From: Anaerolineae bacterium
Lineage (GTDB): Bacteria > Chloroflexota > Anaerolineae > Anaerolineales > Anaerolineaceae
NCBI GenBank assembly: GCA_013178185.1
Contig: JABLXC010000030.1
Location: forward strand, 1 to 45,083
Reading direction: 5' to 3'
Length of the DNA stretch: 45,083 bases
Numbering within the stretch: the stretch's first letter is position 1; every line of letters starts with the position of its first letter. Both the position numbers and the translations under genes were made by a program. This document shows, in pieces, positions 23,991 through 32,228 of the stretch. The notes beneath the pieces are model-generated. The model was not told the DNA's origin and ran no database searches. It saw only the letters and a list, made by a program, of their open reading frames with translations.

Positions 23991-24980
23991 ATGAAAAAAG
24001 AAAGAATCGCTCGGTGGATCGTCATAATTCTCGTACTTACCGCGATCGGTGTTCCATTAGGCAGCTGGTGGCTGTCTAGAGCTCAGGGAACGCAAATCGA
24101 GATTCATGCCCGTATGCCAGAGAACGGTGGCTGGAGTATCGATACCATACAGGCGAAGGTTGGACAGCCAATTCATTTGCGTCTTACCAGCGATGATGTG
24201 GTGCATGGATTTGCTTTAGGCAAGTCAGATATGGAATCCTGGCTAAGTATCTTCCCTGGAGAATACGTGGAAACTACCCTGGTTTTCGAGCATCCGGGAA
24301 AATATATATTTTATTGTACTCGTTGGTGTGGGCTCAATCATTGGCGAATGCATGGAGAAATTATCGTTACTGGAGAAGGTGATCCAATCCCGGGTGATTC
24401 ACTCCCCCTATTCCTACAGTACAACATTGATATTGATGCACCTCATTATGCAGAAAATATTCCCAGCAGTCCTCCATCCGTAGAAAGAGGGTCACGATTT
24501 TCAGATAGATTGCCAAATTATGCTATAGATAAGCAAACTTACTTTTTAACAAGTCCAGAAGGTCTATGGCTAAAACTTCGTTCTGAGCCTTCTTTATCAG
24601 ATCTCAGTGATATGGATATATGGGATATTGTGCGCTGGATTTGGGATCGACAAAATTCATCGAATTCACAGAGTCTTGGTTTTAAATTATTCATGGCATT
24701 AGCGTCTGCCGCCCATGGCGAGTCTGGGAGGGGAGATGGAGTCATGGCGAGAGGATTACCTGTTATGGATCATTCAAATATGGGAAGTGGCTTGGTTCGC
24801 CCTCCTGATTTTACAGATCCTCACGTGCTACTCAGCGCAAGCCCAGCCATTCTAGAAGGAAAAATTATTCGAGGGGGAATGGGTACGGGGATGCCTTCGT
24901 GGGGATCGATCCTCTCTAGGGATCAGATTCATTCCATTATCGACTATTTATACACGATTGCATGGGAGTCTATAAAATAG
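23991..24980 (+). CDS. CuA cupredoxin fused to a haem-less cytochrome c-like domain
   Basis: 329 residues. After a membrane anchor (8-28) comes a cupredoxin with complete CuA ligands (His72, Cys109, Cys113, His117, Met120 in CTRWCGLNHWRM). The C-terminal domain (about 228-329) looks like a class I cytochrome c: HGESGRGDG, PPDFTDP, IIRGGMGTGMPSWG. However, the CxxCH haem site reads ASAAH (238-242): both cysteines are Ala while the axial His242 and the Met near 301 remain. Covalent haem attachment is therefore impossible by the usual route. The middle and C-terminal parts are AT-rich compared with the operon. Confidence 0.85.
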   Translation: MKKERIARWIVIILVLTAIGVPLGSWWLSRAQGTQIEIHARMPENGGWSIDTIQAKVGQPIHLRLTSDDVVHGFALGKSDMESWLSIFPGEYVETTLVFEHPGKYIFYCTRWCGLNHWRMHGEIIVTGEGDPIPGDSLPLFLQYNIDIDAPHYAENIPSSPPSVERGSRFSDRLPNYAIDKQTYFLTSPEGLWLKLRSEPSLSDLSDMDIWDIVRWIWDRQNSSNSQSLGFKLFMALASAAHGESGRGDGVMARGLPVMDHSNMGSGLVRPPDFTDPHVLLSASPAILEGKIIRGGMGTGMPSWGSILSRDQIHSIIDYLYTIAWESIK

Positions 24981-25032
24981 ACCTGTTCATGGAAACTGGA
25001 TATTTTTTCACCAAATCGTTATAATAAAGTTT

Positions 25033-25713
25033 ATGGAATTAGAAAACAACAATCAAGTAATCCATGTTTTATTAGCCGATGATCACGTTGTCGTTCGAGC
25101 AGGTATACGCCAATTTTTAGAGCAAGCCCAAGATATACAGGTTGTAGCAGAAGCCTCCAATGGACAGGAAGCCTGCGAACTACTTAAGCAATTTAATCCC
25201 GATGTAGCTGTTCTGGATATCCAGATGCCGAAGATGAGCGGGATCGAAGTGACTCGCTGGGTTCGATCCAATCGCATGCCTGTCGGTATTTTGGTTTTAA
25301 CCGCTTACGACGATGATCCCTATGTTCAGGCGGTGCTGCGAGCTGGGGCGAATGGTTATGTGCTAAAGACCGCTGATCCACGTGAGATCATCCAGGGCAT
25401 TCGCGACGTGTTCCACGGTAAATCCGTGCTGGATGCTGCCCTGGCTCAAAAGCTAATCGCGAAACTTGCCCGGCAGGAAGATTCAGCGCCTGTTGAATCT
25501 CTAACTGATCGGGAATTACAAGTATTAACATTTACAGCTAGAGGATATACCAATAAAGCGATCGCTATTCAACTAAGTATTAGCGATCGCACAGTACAGA
25601 ACCATCTGGCGAATGTTTTCCAGAAACTGAATTCTGAAAGTCGTACGGAAGCAGTCATGCGTGCGGTTTCCCTTGGATTGATCTCGGCAAGTATTGCTGA
25701 GGAAAAATCGTAA
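25033..25713 (+). CDS. NarL/LuxR-family response regulator (copy 1)
   Basis: 226 residues: receiver domain (acidic pair Asp16-Asp17, phosphoacceptor Asp62 in VAVLDIQMPK, Lys in VLKTADP) and a C-terminal LuxR helix-turn-helix (LTDRELQVLTFTARGYTN, then ISDRTVQNHLANVFQKL). The kinase gene follows. TATAAT at 25019-25024 lies just upstream of the ATG, giving a very short leader. A close paralogue is at 35108-35815. A natural candidate for binding the TAGGCA motif. Confidence 0.92.
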   Translation: MELENNNQVIHVLLADDHVVVRAGIRQFLEQAQDIQVVAEASNGQEACELLKQFNPDVAVLDIQMPKMSGIEVTRWVRSNRMPVGILVLTAYDDDPYVQAVLRAGANGYVLKTADPREIIQGIRDVFHGKSVLDAALAQKLIAKLARQEDSAPVESLTDRELQVLTFTARGYTNKAIAIQLSISDRTVQNHLANVFQKLNSESRTEAVMRAVSLGLISASIAEEKS

Positions 25714-25744
25714 TTGAAGGGTTCTGAGTAGAAGAAGGTACTGT

Positions 25745-27472
25745 TTGTCCGTGCATGATCACCCTGCCGTGAAAAAATCGAATTGGAGGGGGTTTACCCT
25801 CCAATTATTTTTGATTACCATACTGCCATTGACCTTTTTACTTCTGGTTGTGGCCTTCGGTAGCCAGGCTCTTCATCACGAAGCCATGCGCAGCCTGGTG
25901 GGAGATCGCGACCTAAGAACAGTCCGTGCAGCCTCCTCATCTATCGAACGGGAATTAATTCATCTGATCGGCACCATTCAAGTGATCGCCCGGCAAATGG
26001 GAGACCAGCCCGATTTTTCCTCTATCCGCCTCACGCCTGTCGAAATCGCTTCTACCTTCGAGGGGGGGATCGCGCTTTATACCCAAAATGGAGACTTGAT
26101 TCGCGCCTCAACGACCGGAATGGATTGGGCGGCCATCCCAGCCATGTTTCCCGATCCATTCATGACACCTGCCCCAAACGATTCAATGCCGGTTTTTTCG
26201 AACCTGATTACACCGCCAGGAACGACCCAATCGTATATTTTTCTTGCCACGCAAACAGAATCGGGTATTCTGCTTCTTGGGGCGTTTTCTCCTAAAAGGC
26301 TGATCGAAATAACGGTTGGCGATCTGGCAAATTTTGGTCAAATCACCATCCTGGTCATCAGTCCAAAGGAAACGAAAGGGGATTTCGACGTCCTCTACCG
26401 CGCCGGCCCCACGAAAATGGATGAGTACGTTCAATCGCATCCAGGGATCAACGAGGCATTGAATGGCGAAAGCGGGATCAATTATTATCAAGGCAGCGAG
26501 GGTGAGCATGTCGTCGCCTTCACTTCCATTCATCCAGTAAGATGGGGACTGGTGATTGAAGAAGCCTGGGAAGACATCGCCAGCCCTTACTTAATCAGCA
26601 CCCAGTCGGCTCCTTTGGTCCTGGCACCGGTTTTCATACTGGCGATTTTCACGATCTGGTTTGGGGCGCGAAGGATTGTGACCCCGTTACAGAAATTAGA
26701 GAAACAGGCCGCTGGCCTTGCCAGGGGGGACTTCGATGTCATTCGGCAGCAAGTGGGTGGAATCGAAGAAATTCGTAATTTGCAGTTTGAATTGATCGAT
26801 ATGGCCGAAAAATTAAAGGCTGCCCAACAGAGCCTGCGTAGTTACATCGGCGCGATCACAGCTGGAGTGGAAAACGAAAGACGCAGCCTGGCACGCGAAC
26901 TGCATGATGACACCATCCAGGCGTTGATTGCACTCAACCAGCGCATTCAATTAATATCGATTCATTCCCCTGAGGCCCAAAAAAGTTCTCTGAGTGAACT
27001 ACGATCCTTGGTCCAGCAAGCTATGACCAACCTTCGCCGCATGATCCGCGGTCTGCGCCCGATCTATCTCGAAGACCTAGGCGTGGTCGCCTCATTGGAA
27101 ATGCTGGTTCAGGAAATGGGACAAACCGCCAACATCCCAATTGCCTATAAAGTAAGGGGGCAAGAACGCGTTATGGATGCACAAAAGGCGATGTCAGTGT
27201 ATCGCATTGTCCAGGAGTCGCTCAATAATGTGATCCGCCATGCCGAGGCCAAACACGCCTGGGTGGAACTGGATTTCACTGATTCGGAAATCTTTGTTCA
27301 GATACGAGATGATGGAAAAGGATTCATTGTTCCGGCCAGTTCAGCTGAATTTCCAGAAAAGGGACATTTCGGTTTATTGGGTCTGCAAGAACGGGCCGAA
27401 ATAATCAATGCCGAGCTAAAAATCCTCTCTGCACCAGGTCAGGGTACGATTATCACATTACAAGTAAAGTAG
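25745..27472 (+). CDS. NarL-type sensor histidine kinase (HisKA_3)
   Basis: 575 residues: membrane helix (about 20-40), large extracytoplasmic sensor region (about 45-290), second helix (about 295-313), HAMP-like linker, HisKA_3 dimerisation domain with phosphoacceptor His387 in RELHDDTIQA, and an HATPase domain (VQESLNNVIRHAEAKHA, DDGKGF, GLLGLQERA). Start is TTG 25745, six bases after AAGAAGG; GTG 25751 is an alternative. It follows the regulator by 31 bp. The sensed signal is unknown. Its TAG stop lies inside the operator for the next gene. Confidence 0.9.
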   Translation: MSVHDHPAVKKSNWRGFTLQLFLITILPLTFLLLVVAFGSQALHHEAMRSLVGDRDLRTVRAASSSIERELIHLIGTIQVIARQMGDQPDFSSIRLTPVEIASTFEGGIALYTQNGDLIRASTTGMDWAAIPAMFPDPFMTPAPNDSMPVFSNLITPPGTTQSYIFLATQTESGILLLGAFSPKRLIEITVGDLANFGQITILVISPKETKGDFDVLYRAGPTKMDEYVQSHPGINEALNGESGINYYQGSEGEHVVAFTSIHPVRWGLVIEEAWEDIASPYLISTQSAPLVLAPVFILAIFTIWFGARRIVTPLQKLEKQAAGLARGDFDVIRQQVGGIEEIRNLQFELIDMAEKLKAAQQSLRSYIGAITAGVENERRSLARELHDDTIQALIALNQRIQLISIHSPEAQKSSLSELRSLVQQAMTNLRRMIRGLRPIYLEDLGVVASLEMLVQEMGQTANIPIAYKVRGQERVMDAQKAMSVYRIVQESLNNVIRHAEAKHAWVELDFTDSEIFVQIRDDGKGFIVPASSAEFPEKGHFGLLGLQERAEIINAELKILSAPGQGTIITLQVK

Positions 27473-27537
27473 GCATTAACGCTTACCTCAAATCCGGCTA
27501 CTTGGCGCTGTTCGAACAGTGAACAGCGCCTTATACT
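27470..27537 (+). promoter_or_regulatory. TAGGCA operator and TATACT -10 before the YHS-lgt genes
   Basis: TAGGCATTAACGCTTACC starts at 27470, in the stop codon of the kinase gene; TATACT is at 27532-27537. The 68-bp end-to-end length matches the other canonical sites. The terminator of the upstream gene sits between operator and -10. Confidence 0.65.
27504..27530 (+). terminator. hairpin after the kinase gene
   Basis: Perfect 10-bp arms GGCGCTGTTC (27504-27513) and GAACAGCGCC (27521-27530), then TTATACTTTC. It could also be an operator, as it lies between the TAGGCA site and the -10. Confidence 0.6.
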
Positions 27538-27597
27538 TTCAATTGTAAGTGAGGTCAAATTAATTCGGTCTATCACGTAGACCAAAAGGAGAAAACG

Positions 27598-27774
27598 ATG
27601 GCGAAAGACCCAGTTTGTGGCATGGACGTCGATCCTAAGACGGCAGCCGGGAAATCTGATTACCAGGGGACAACGTATTACTTTTGTTCGTCAGGGTGTA
27701 AGAAGGCCTTTGATAAAGAACCCCAGAAATATGTGGGGAAGGCTGAGGATAGCCACTCCGGACACCACCACTAA
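27598..27774 (+). CDS. small YHS-domain metal-binding protein
   Basis: 58 residues: DPVCGMDVDPKTAAG, YYFCSSGCKKAFDKEPQKY and a His-rich end (HSGHHH). This is a complete YHS domain, the same module that opens the CopA ATPase at 36000. YHS domains bind copper or related metals. AAGGAG lies six bases before the ATG. Confidence 0.88.
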   Translation: MAKDPVCGMDVDPKTAAGKSDYQGTTYYFCSSGCKKAFDKEPQKYVGKAEDSHSGHHH

Positions 27775-27785
27775 AACTTCCTCTC

Positions 27786-27820
27786 CCTTCCCCGTTTGGC
27801 AAACAAGCAAACGGGGAAGG
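27786..27820 (+). terminator. hairpin between YHS gene and lgt
   Basis: Perfect 13-bp arms CCTTCCCCGTTTG (27786-27798) and CAAACGGGGAAGG (27808-27820), 9-base loop, weak T tail (TCTTAAAA). It probably attenuates lgt rather than stopping all transcription. Confidence 0.65.
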
Positions 27821-27834
27821 TCTTAAAAGGTATT

Positions 27835-28626
27835 ATGATCACAATTCCGATCGACCCCATTCTGTTTTCAATAGGTCATTTCCATCTCCGATGGTACAGC
27901 CTGATCGTAACAGCCGCCGTGTTTATTGGCGTCTGGTTGGCGCTTAAAGAAGCTGGAAGAAAAGGCTTCAATACCGACCAACTCGCGAATAGTGTTTTGT
28001 GGATTGTTATTGCCGGCATGGTCGGCGCGCGGTTATTCCACGTGATCGATCATTGGCCGGATGAATTCGCCGCCAATCCAATCCGCGCTTTGTATATTTG
28101 GGAAGGCGGCCTGGCGATCTGGGGCGGTGTGCTGGGCGGACTCGCGGCCACCGCAGTGCTCGCGCGCATCAATCACTGGAAGTTAACGCGCCTGCTAGAT
28201 GCCTTTGTTCCTGGCGTGGTTTTGGCCCAGGCTGTTGGAAGAATTGCATGCATCATCACCGGAGATGCTGTGGGTAAACCGACCAATGGTCCATTTGGCT
28301 TTGCTTATGTCAGCCCGAACGCGATGGTTCCCCAACTTGGCGTCTACTACACTCCCACACCGGTCTACGAGATCCTGATGAACCTGGCTATCTTCGCCTT
28401 GCTTTGGGGCCTGCGCAAGAAAGGTTTAAAGGATGGAATTTTGGCCTTGTTCTATCTTGCGCTTTACTCTTTTGCCCGCTTCTTCATCGCTTTTACGAGC
28501 GCGTATAAGATCATTGCTCTGGGGTTGAACCAGGCGCAACTTATTAGCATGGTTGTATTTGCGATCAGTCTGCCGCTCCTCGCAATTGCGTTGCTGAAGA
28601 AACGGCAACTTTCCGTGAATGCCTGA
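27835..28626 (+). CDS. lgt: prolipoprotein diacylglyceryl transferase
   Basis: 263 residues, polytopic, with FHLRWYSLIV near the N-terminus, the invariant Arg segment AQAVGRIACIITGDAVGKPT (Lgt signature) and HLxRWY-like motifs. Lgt transfers diacylglycerol from phosphatidylglycerol to the lipobox cysteine of prolipoproteins in the membrane. ATG 27835 follows AAAAGG; an upstream ATG-less extension to 27796 would run through the terminator hairpin. The island encodes several lipoproteins (8846, 21684, 32730, 33805), which this enzyme could serve. Start of Lgt being in the island suggests an extra, non-housekeeping copy. Confidence 0.88.
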   Translation: MITIPIDPILFSIGHFHLRWYSLIVTAAVFIGVWLALKEAGRKGFNTDQLANSVLWIVIAGMVGARLFHVIDHWPDEFAANPIRALYIWEGGLAIWGGVLGGLAATAVLARINHWKLTRLLDAFVPGVVLAQAVGRIACIITGDAVGKPTNGPFGFAYVSPNAMVPQLGVYYTPTPVYEILMNLAIFALLWGLRKKGLKDGILALFYLALYSFARFFIAFTSAYKIIALGLNQAQLISMVVFAISLPLLAIALLKKRQLSVNA

Positions 28627-28641
28627 TATCGGAGGTTTCAT

Positions 28642-28785
28642 ATGGAAAAGCCCTTTGTCGACTTATCTCACCCAACCAAATCTCAAAAGATGGCACACGC
28701 CCTACTGACAAGCATTCTCTTGGGATTTGGCGTCTATTTACTCATACAAGGAATTCTCAACATTCTGGCAAGCATAGGATTCTAG
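28642..28785 (+). CDS. small single-helix membrane protein
   Basis: 47 residues: MEKPFVDLSHPTKSQKMAHA, then one membrane helix. GGAGG precedes the ATG by six bases, and its stop is directly followed by the ATG of the cupredoxin gene. No family recognised. Confidence 0.65.
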   Translation: MEKPFVDLSHPTKSQKMAHALLTSILLGFGVYLLIQGILNILASIGF

Positions 28786-29247
28786 ATGCGTCAAAATAAC
28801 CAGCACAAAAGAAATCACGCTTTAACAAGTCACAGCAATCGCCGTCTGAACAAATTTGTCTTTACGGGGATCGTGTTGACTGTCCTCGGCCTGGCCGGTG
28901 TATTGCTGTTCAATGCCTTTTATCGGGCTCCACTGCCGGTTGCTGGGAACGTCATCGACATTTCCGCGGATATGGGCGGATTCGATAAAGACGTGATCCG
29001 GGTGAAGTTAGGTGATCCGATCACGATCCGGCTGCGTAGCCTGGATAACTCGCATCATACGGACGGTGGCGGAAAGCACCAATGGGCCGTCGATGAATTT
29101 AAAGCCAATGTTGTTGCTCCCCCAGAGGGAACTGCGATGACGACTTTCACACCGACCAAACCAGGCACATACGTTTTTTATTGTGACATTTGCTGCGGTG
29201 GCCGCGCCAATCCAACGATGAACGGCAAGTTGATCGTTGAAGGATAA
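28786..29247 (+). CDS. membrane-anchored cupredoxin with non-standard CuA-like site
   Basis: 153 residues: anchor helix (about 24-44) and a cupredoxin domain ending FYCDICCGG at 131-139 and NPTMNGKLIV. Compared with CuA (C-x3-C-x3-H-x2-M), the cysteines are at 133, 136 and 137, there is no His at the expected place (Ala141/Asn142), and Met145 is one residue late. Upstream, HH (90-91) and KHQW (His98) could supply His ligands. It probably binds copper in an altered site. The gene is tightly packed between the 47-residue protein and the CcdA-like gene. Confidence 0.8.
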   Translation: MRQNNQHKRNHALTSHSNRRLNKFVFTGIVLTVLGLAGVLLFNAFYRAPLPVAGNVIDISADMGGFDKDVIRVKLGDPITIRLRSLDNSHHTDGGGKHQWAVDEFKANVVAPPEGTAMTTFTPTKPGTYVFYCDICCGGRANPTMNGKLIVEG

Positions 29248-29251
29248 TTTG

Positions 29252-30073
29252 ATGTCATCCACGATACTTCGCCGCAACCTGATCTTGTTAGCCTTAGGCA
29301 TTCTGGCGTTCGGAGCCGTAGGCCTCGCCGGCTTCTGGCACCCGAATGCCCCTGAAGCGACCATGCAGAGCTACCTGCCAGTGATTACACTTCCTACGGT
29401 GATCATCGCCGGGGCAGTGGATGGAATCAATCCCTGTGCATTCACTGTGTTGCTCCTATTCATCACGGCGCTGCTAACGACGCTCAAAGTAGGAGAGCAA
29501 AATATCACGGTAACCCGGGCGCGCCTGGTTGGTATGGGCAGCATTTATATTGGCGCGGTGTTCCTGACTTATCTGGCCCTGGGCGTTGGCCTGCTAAAGG
29601 CGGCAGATTTCTTCACCCGCCAGCATTTGCCAGCGCGGTTAGGCGCGCTTGTTGCCATTCTGATTGGTCTGTGGATGATTAAAGATTATTTTCTCCCAAG
29701 TTGGGGGTGGAAATTACAGGCTCCCGGCAAAGTGAGTGAGATTGCCCGCCAGTCCGCCCAGAAAGCCACCATCCCCGCCCTTGTAGTCGGCGGATTCCTC
29801 ATTGGCCTTTGCACGGTTCCTTGCAGTGGGGCTGTCTACCTGGGCGTCCTCAGCCTTTTGGCCCTACAACCAACCGCCATGTTAGGTTACGCATACCTGA
29901 TTCTCTACAATGTCATCTTCATCATGCCATTGGTGGTGATCTTGATCCTGGCCTCTGCTCGCCCAACACTTAACCGGCTTGCGCATTGGAATCTTCATCA
30001 CAAAGAATGGGTGCGGTTGGCGCTTGGAAGTGGAGTGGTAATTATGGGGCTGATCATTCTGGCAACGGTGTGA
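29252..30073 (+). CDS. CcdA/DsbD-type membrane electron transporter
   Basis: 273 residues, six to seven membrane helices with the two redox Cys motifs in normal order: DGINPCAFTVLLLF in the first core helix and LIGLCTVPCSGAVY in the fourth. Such proteins pass electrons from cytoplasmic thioredoxin to extracytoplasmic thiol partners. ATG 29252 follows AAGGA by seven bases. It follows the cupredoxin by 4 bp and may keep its cysteines reduced for copper loading. Confidence 0.85.
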   Translation: MSSTILRRNLILLALGILAFGAVGLAGFWHPNAPEATMQSYLPVITLPTVIIAGAVDGINPCAFTVLLLFITALLTTLKVGEQNITVTRARLVGMGSIYIGAVFLTYLALGVGLLKAADFFTRQHLPARLGALVAILIGLWMIKDYFLPSWGWKLQAPGKVSEIARQSAQKATIPALVVGGFLIGLCTVPCSGAVYLGVLSLLALQPTAMLGYAYLILYNVIFIMPLVVILILASARPTLNRLAHWNLHHKEWVRLALGSGVVIMGLIILATV

Positions 30074-30077
30074 TTCT

Positions 30078-30728
30078 ATGGCAAAGAATGAAAAGTACAT
30101 TCCGGCACTTAACCAAAACTGGTTGACCCCACTGTATGACCCCTTGCTTAAATGGGGCATGCGGGAGGATGAGTTTAAACGCCATCTGGTCGAGTATTCC
30201 AACCTGGCGAATGATCAGCAGGTTCTTGACCTGGGTTGCGGCACGGGAACATTGACCATCCAAATAAATCAGCGTTTTCCACAGCTCGAATTGATCGGAT
30301 TGGACGGCGACTCCACCGTGCTCCATTTAGCCCAAAAGAAAGCCGAGGCTGCCGGCCTGTCCATCCAATGGAGGGAAGGACTGGCTACAGCCCTTCCCTA
30401 TCCTAACGCCTCATTTGACCGGGTCGTTTCCTGCCTCGTGGTACACCATCTCACGGCTTCGAATAAGGTCAAAGCGTTCCAGGAAGTCCTGCGAGTTTTG
30501 AAACCCGGTGGTGAATTTCATCTGTTAGACTTTGGGAAACCTGCTAATCCTGTGATGAGGTTGATATCCATCCCAATGGCCCGCCTCGAGGAGGCCGGGG
30601 ATAATATCCATGGCTTGCTTCCGGAGATGTTAAGCCGGGCCGGGTTTATCAGTATCGTTGAAATTCGGCGCTTTAAAACAATTTTTGGGGAGCTGGTACA
30701 TTATCGGATTTTGCCTGAGGCTATATGA
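30078..30728 (+). CDS. class I SAM-dependent methyltransferase
   Basis: 216 residues with motif I VLDLGCGTGTLTI, motif II (LIGLDGDSTVLHLA), and a UbiE/type-11 pattern (PYPNASFDRVVSCLVVHHL, LKPGGEFHLLDFG). It transfers a methyl group to an unknown small molecule or lipid. Overlaps the next gene by 4 bp (ATGA). Its place in a copper/redox operon gives no clear substrate; quinone methylation is one possibility. Confidence 0.82.
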   Translation: MAKNEKYIPALNQNWLTPLYDPLLKWGMREDEFKRHLVEYSNLANDQQVLDLGCGTGTLTIQINQRFPQLELIGLDGDSTVLHLAQKKAEAAGLSIQWREGLATALPYPNASFDRVVSCLVVHHLTASNKVKAFQEVLRVLKPGGEFHLLDFGKPANPVMRLISIPMARLEEAGDNIHGLLPEMLSRAGFISIVEIRRFKTIFGELVHYRILPEAI

Positions 30729-31774
30729 GGAAACGAGAAAAAGATCAAATACATGATCCTGAAATCATGCTGCTTAATAGGGTTGACGAGCAACTTAGCC
30801 AGTGTGGTTTTTTGCTCCCGAGAGTCTGGACGGTTAACTTTCTTGTCGCATTCAAATCCAAGCCTCTGATGATTCTGATTGGTCCGCGCGAAGCCGAGAA
30901 AGGAGCGCTGGTCGAAAGTTATTGCCATGTGATAACGGGCGGTGGTTCGAATCAGTATCAACCGATGGTGGGACATCCCTGGTGGGCATCCCAAACCACA
31001 AATGTCGCCATGTTTACAGAGACTCAATCCCGGTTCAATACCCTCAAACTTGAAATGATGATCGAAGAAGCCGGGTTGCCAGAAAATCGGGACCGGTTCT
31101 ACATTGCTAATTTCAACCGGATAAGCCCTGGTGAACTACAGGAGTATTTCTCGGAAACAGCCTTTCAACTTCGCCATGGTGAGTTGATGCGCTTGCCCAC
31201 CTCCCATTTCTTAAATCCAGTTCCATTTCCACCCAACCTCGCCATCATTGGCACAATGGACACGCTCACGTTCCCCTGGTCGGATGTGGATCTACTCTCG
31301 CAAACAACCGTCATTGACTGTGCACCAACGAAATTACCCGGTTATCCATTGGTTGGCAATACGAGTCCGGATCCATTGGATGAGAAACGTTTGATCCAAT
31401 CCTACATTCGAGATCCACAACGAGCTTTTCGGAAGTTAAGGTTCATCCTACGCAGGATACCCTCAGCTTTATTTCCCTTACTTCATGTACAAAAATTTCT
31501 GCAGAAAGTTGTTGCCCGGAATTCCAGCAGTATGCTGCTTGAGGGAATAATCTATCTTTCCAACTCATGGTCACATATGGGTTCTGGCCTTTTCGACGAA
31601 AACCCGCAAAAGAATCTACAAATCGCAATGGACCTGGCGATCACCCAGTCCTTATTACTCCCAAACAGCGAAAAAATAGCAAATTCGAATAACCTCCGAG
31701 ACAAACTGCAAAATATCTTGGACAATCAATATCCTCTTGCGATGAACTTGTTAAGTCAGCTCGCGCCCGCCTAG
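30725..31774 (+). CDS. degenerate McrB-like AAA+ protein without a P-loop
   Basis: 349 residues. The order of segments recalls McrB-type AAA+ GTPases: NFLVAFKSKPLMILIGP, then VGHPWWAS, RFYIANFNRISPGELQEYF, LRHGELMRLP, FPPNLAIIGTMDTLTFPW and VDLLSQTTVIDC. The Walker A position reads IGPREAEKGA rather than GPxGTGKT, and Walker B DExNR reads ANFNRI, so nucleotide binding looks lost. No McrC nuclease is nearby. It may be a structural or regulatory derivative of the family. Its role next to a methyltransferase and copper genes is unknown. Confidence 0.6.
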   Translation: MRKREKDQIHDPEIMLLNRVDEQLSQCGFLLPRVWTVNFLVAFKSKPLMILIGPREAEKGALVESYCHVITGGGSNQYQPMVGHPWWASQTTNVAMFTETQSRFNTLKLEMMIEEAGLPENRDRFYIANFNRISPGELQEYFSETAFQLRHGELMRLPTSHFLNPVPFPPNLAIIGTMDTLTFPWSDVDLLSQTTVIDCAPTKLPGYPLVGNTSPDPLDEKRLIQSYIRDPQRAFRKLRFILRRIPSALFPLLHVQKFLQKVVARNSSSMLLEGIIYLSNSWSHMGSGLFDENPQKNLQIAMDLAITQSLLLPNSEKIANSNNLRDKLQNILDNQYPLAMNLLSQLAPA

Positions 31775-31839
31775 GCATTTATGCTAGCTCAAAGGCATGT
31801 GAAACAGCGCTTATAGAAAGTCTCGGCCTTCACTATAGT
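31772..31839 (+). promoter_or_regulatory. TAGGCA operator and TATAGT -10 before the DUF2933-like gene
   Basis: TAGGCATTTATGCTAGC (31772-31788) begins in the stop codon of the upstream gene; TATAGT is at 31834-31839, again 68 bp end to end. Confidence 0.65.
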
Positions 31840-31861
31840 AGAAGTACAAAGGAGACTTTTT

Positions 31862-32143
31862 ATGAACCAAACGAACCCCTCCAACAAGCTTCGAATCCAA
31901 CCGCTCGTACTGGTCACAGTCGCTGGATTGCTGGCCGCCTTGGTAGCTATATTCATCTTTAAAGTGTCTGTTGGCCTGGTTATCAATTATGGCTTGATTG
32001 GAGCGATGATCTTGAGCCATTTCTGGATGCACGCAGGTCATACTGGCCACGACGGCCACCAAGAACAAGCTCCACTTTCCAAAACGGGCGATCAGCTCAA
32101 CCCGGTCCCGGTCGAGAACGAGCGCAAGCATGGCTGCCATTGA
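31862..32143 (+). CDS. DUF2933-like small His-rich membrane protein (copy 2)
   Basis: 93 residues: two membrane helices, SHFWMHAGHTGHDGHQ at the end of the second, and a His/Cys-containing C-terminus (KHGCH). Same layout as the protein at 8591-8833. AAAGGAGA precedes the ATG. The His/Met-rich loop suggests metal buffering next to the multicopper oxidase. Confidence 0.7.
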   Translation: MNQTNPSNKLRIQPLVLVTVAGLLAALVAIFIFKVSVGLVINYGLIGAMILSHFWMHAGHTGHDGHQEQAPLSKTGDQLNPVPVENERKHGCH

Positions 32144-32211
32144 TAGGCAGAATCACTTACGTCTGAGTCCGTGATTCTACCCTTCGCACGAACACTCCGA
32201 CCTTCTATACT
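32144..32211 (+). promoter_or_regulatory. TAGGCA operator and TATACT -10 before gene 32229
   Basis: TAGGCAGAATCACTTACG starts at 32144, directly after a TGA stop; TATACT is at 32206-32211, 68 bp end to end. Part of the motif also forms the left arm of a hairpin (AGAATCAC 32149-32156 with GTGATTCT 32171-32178), which may terminate the upstream gene. Confidence 0.7.
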
Positions 32212-32228
32212 CAAATCGGAGATATAAA

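Noticed and set aside
21684-24980. Nitrous-oxide reductase or cytochrome oxidase operon
   Set aside because: CuA and NapH/NosR-like proteins are present, but no NosZ, NosDFY or oxidase subunit I could be found in the window.
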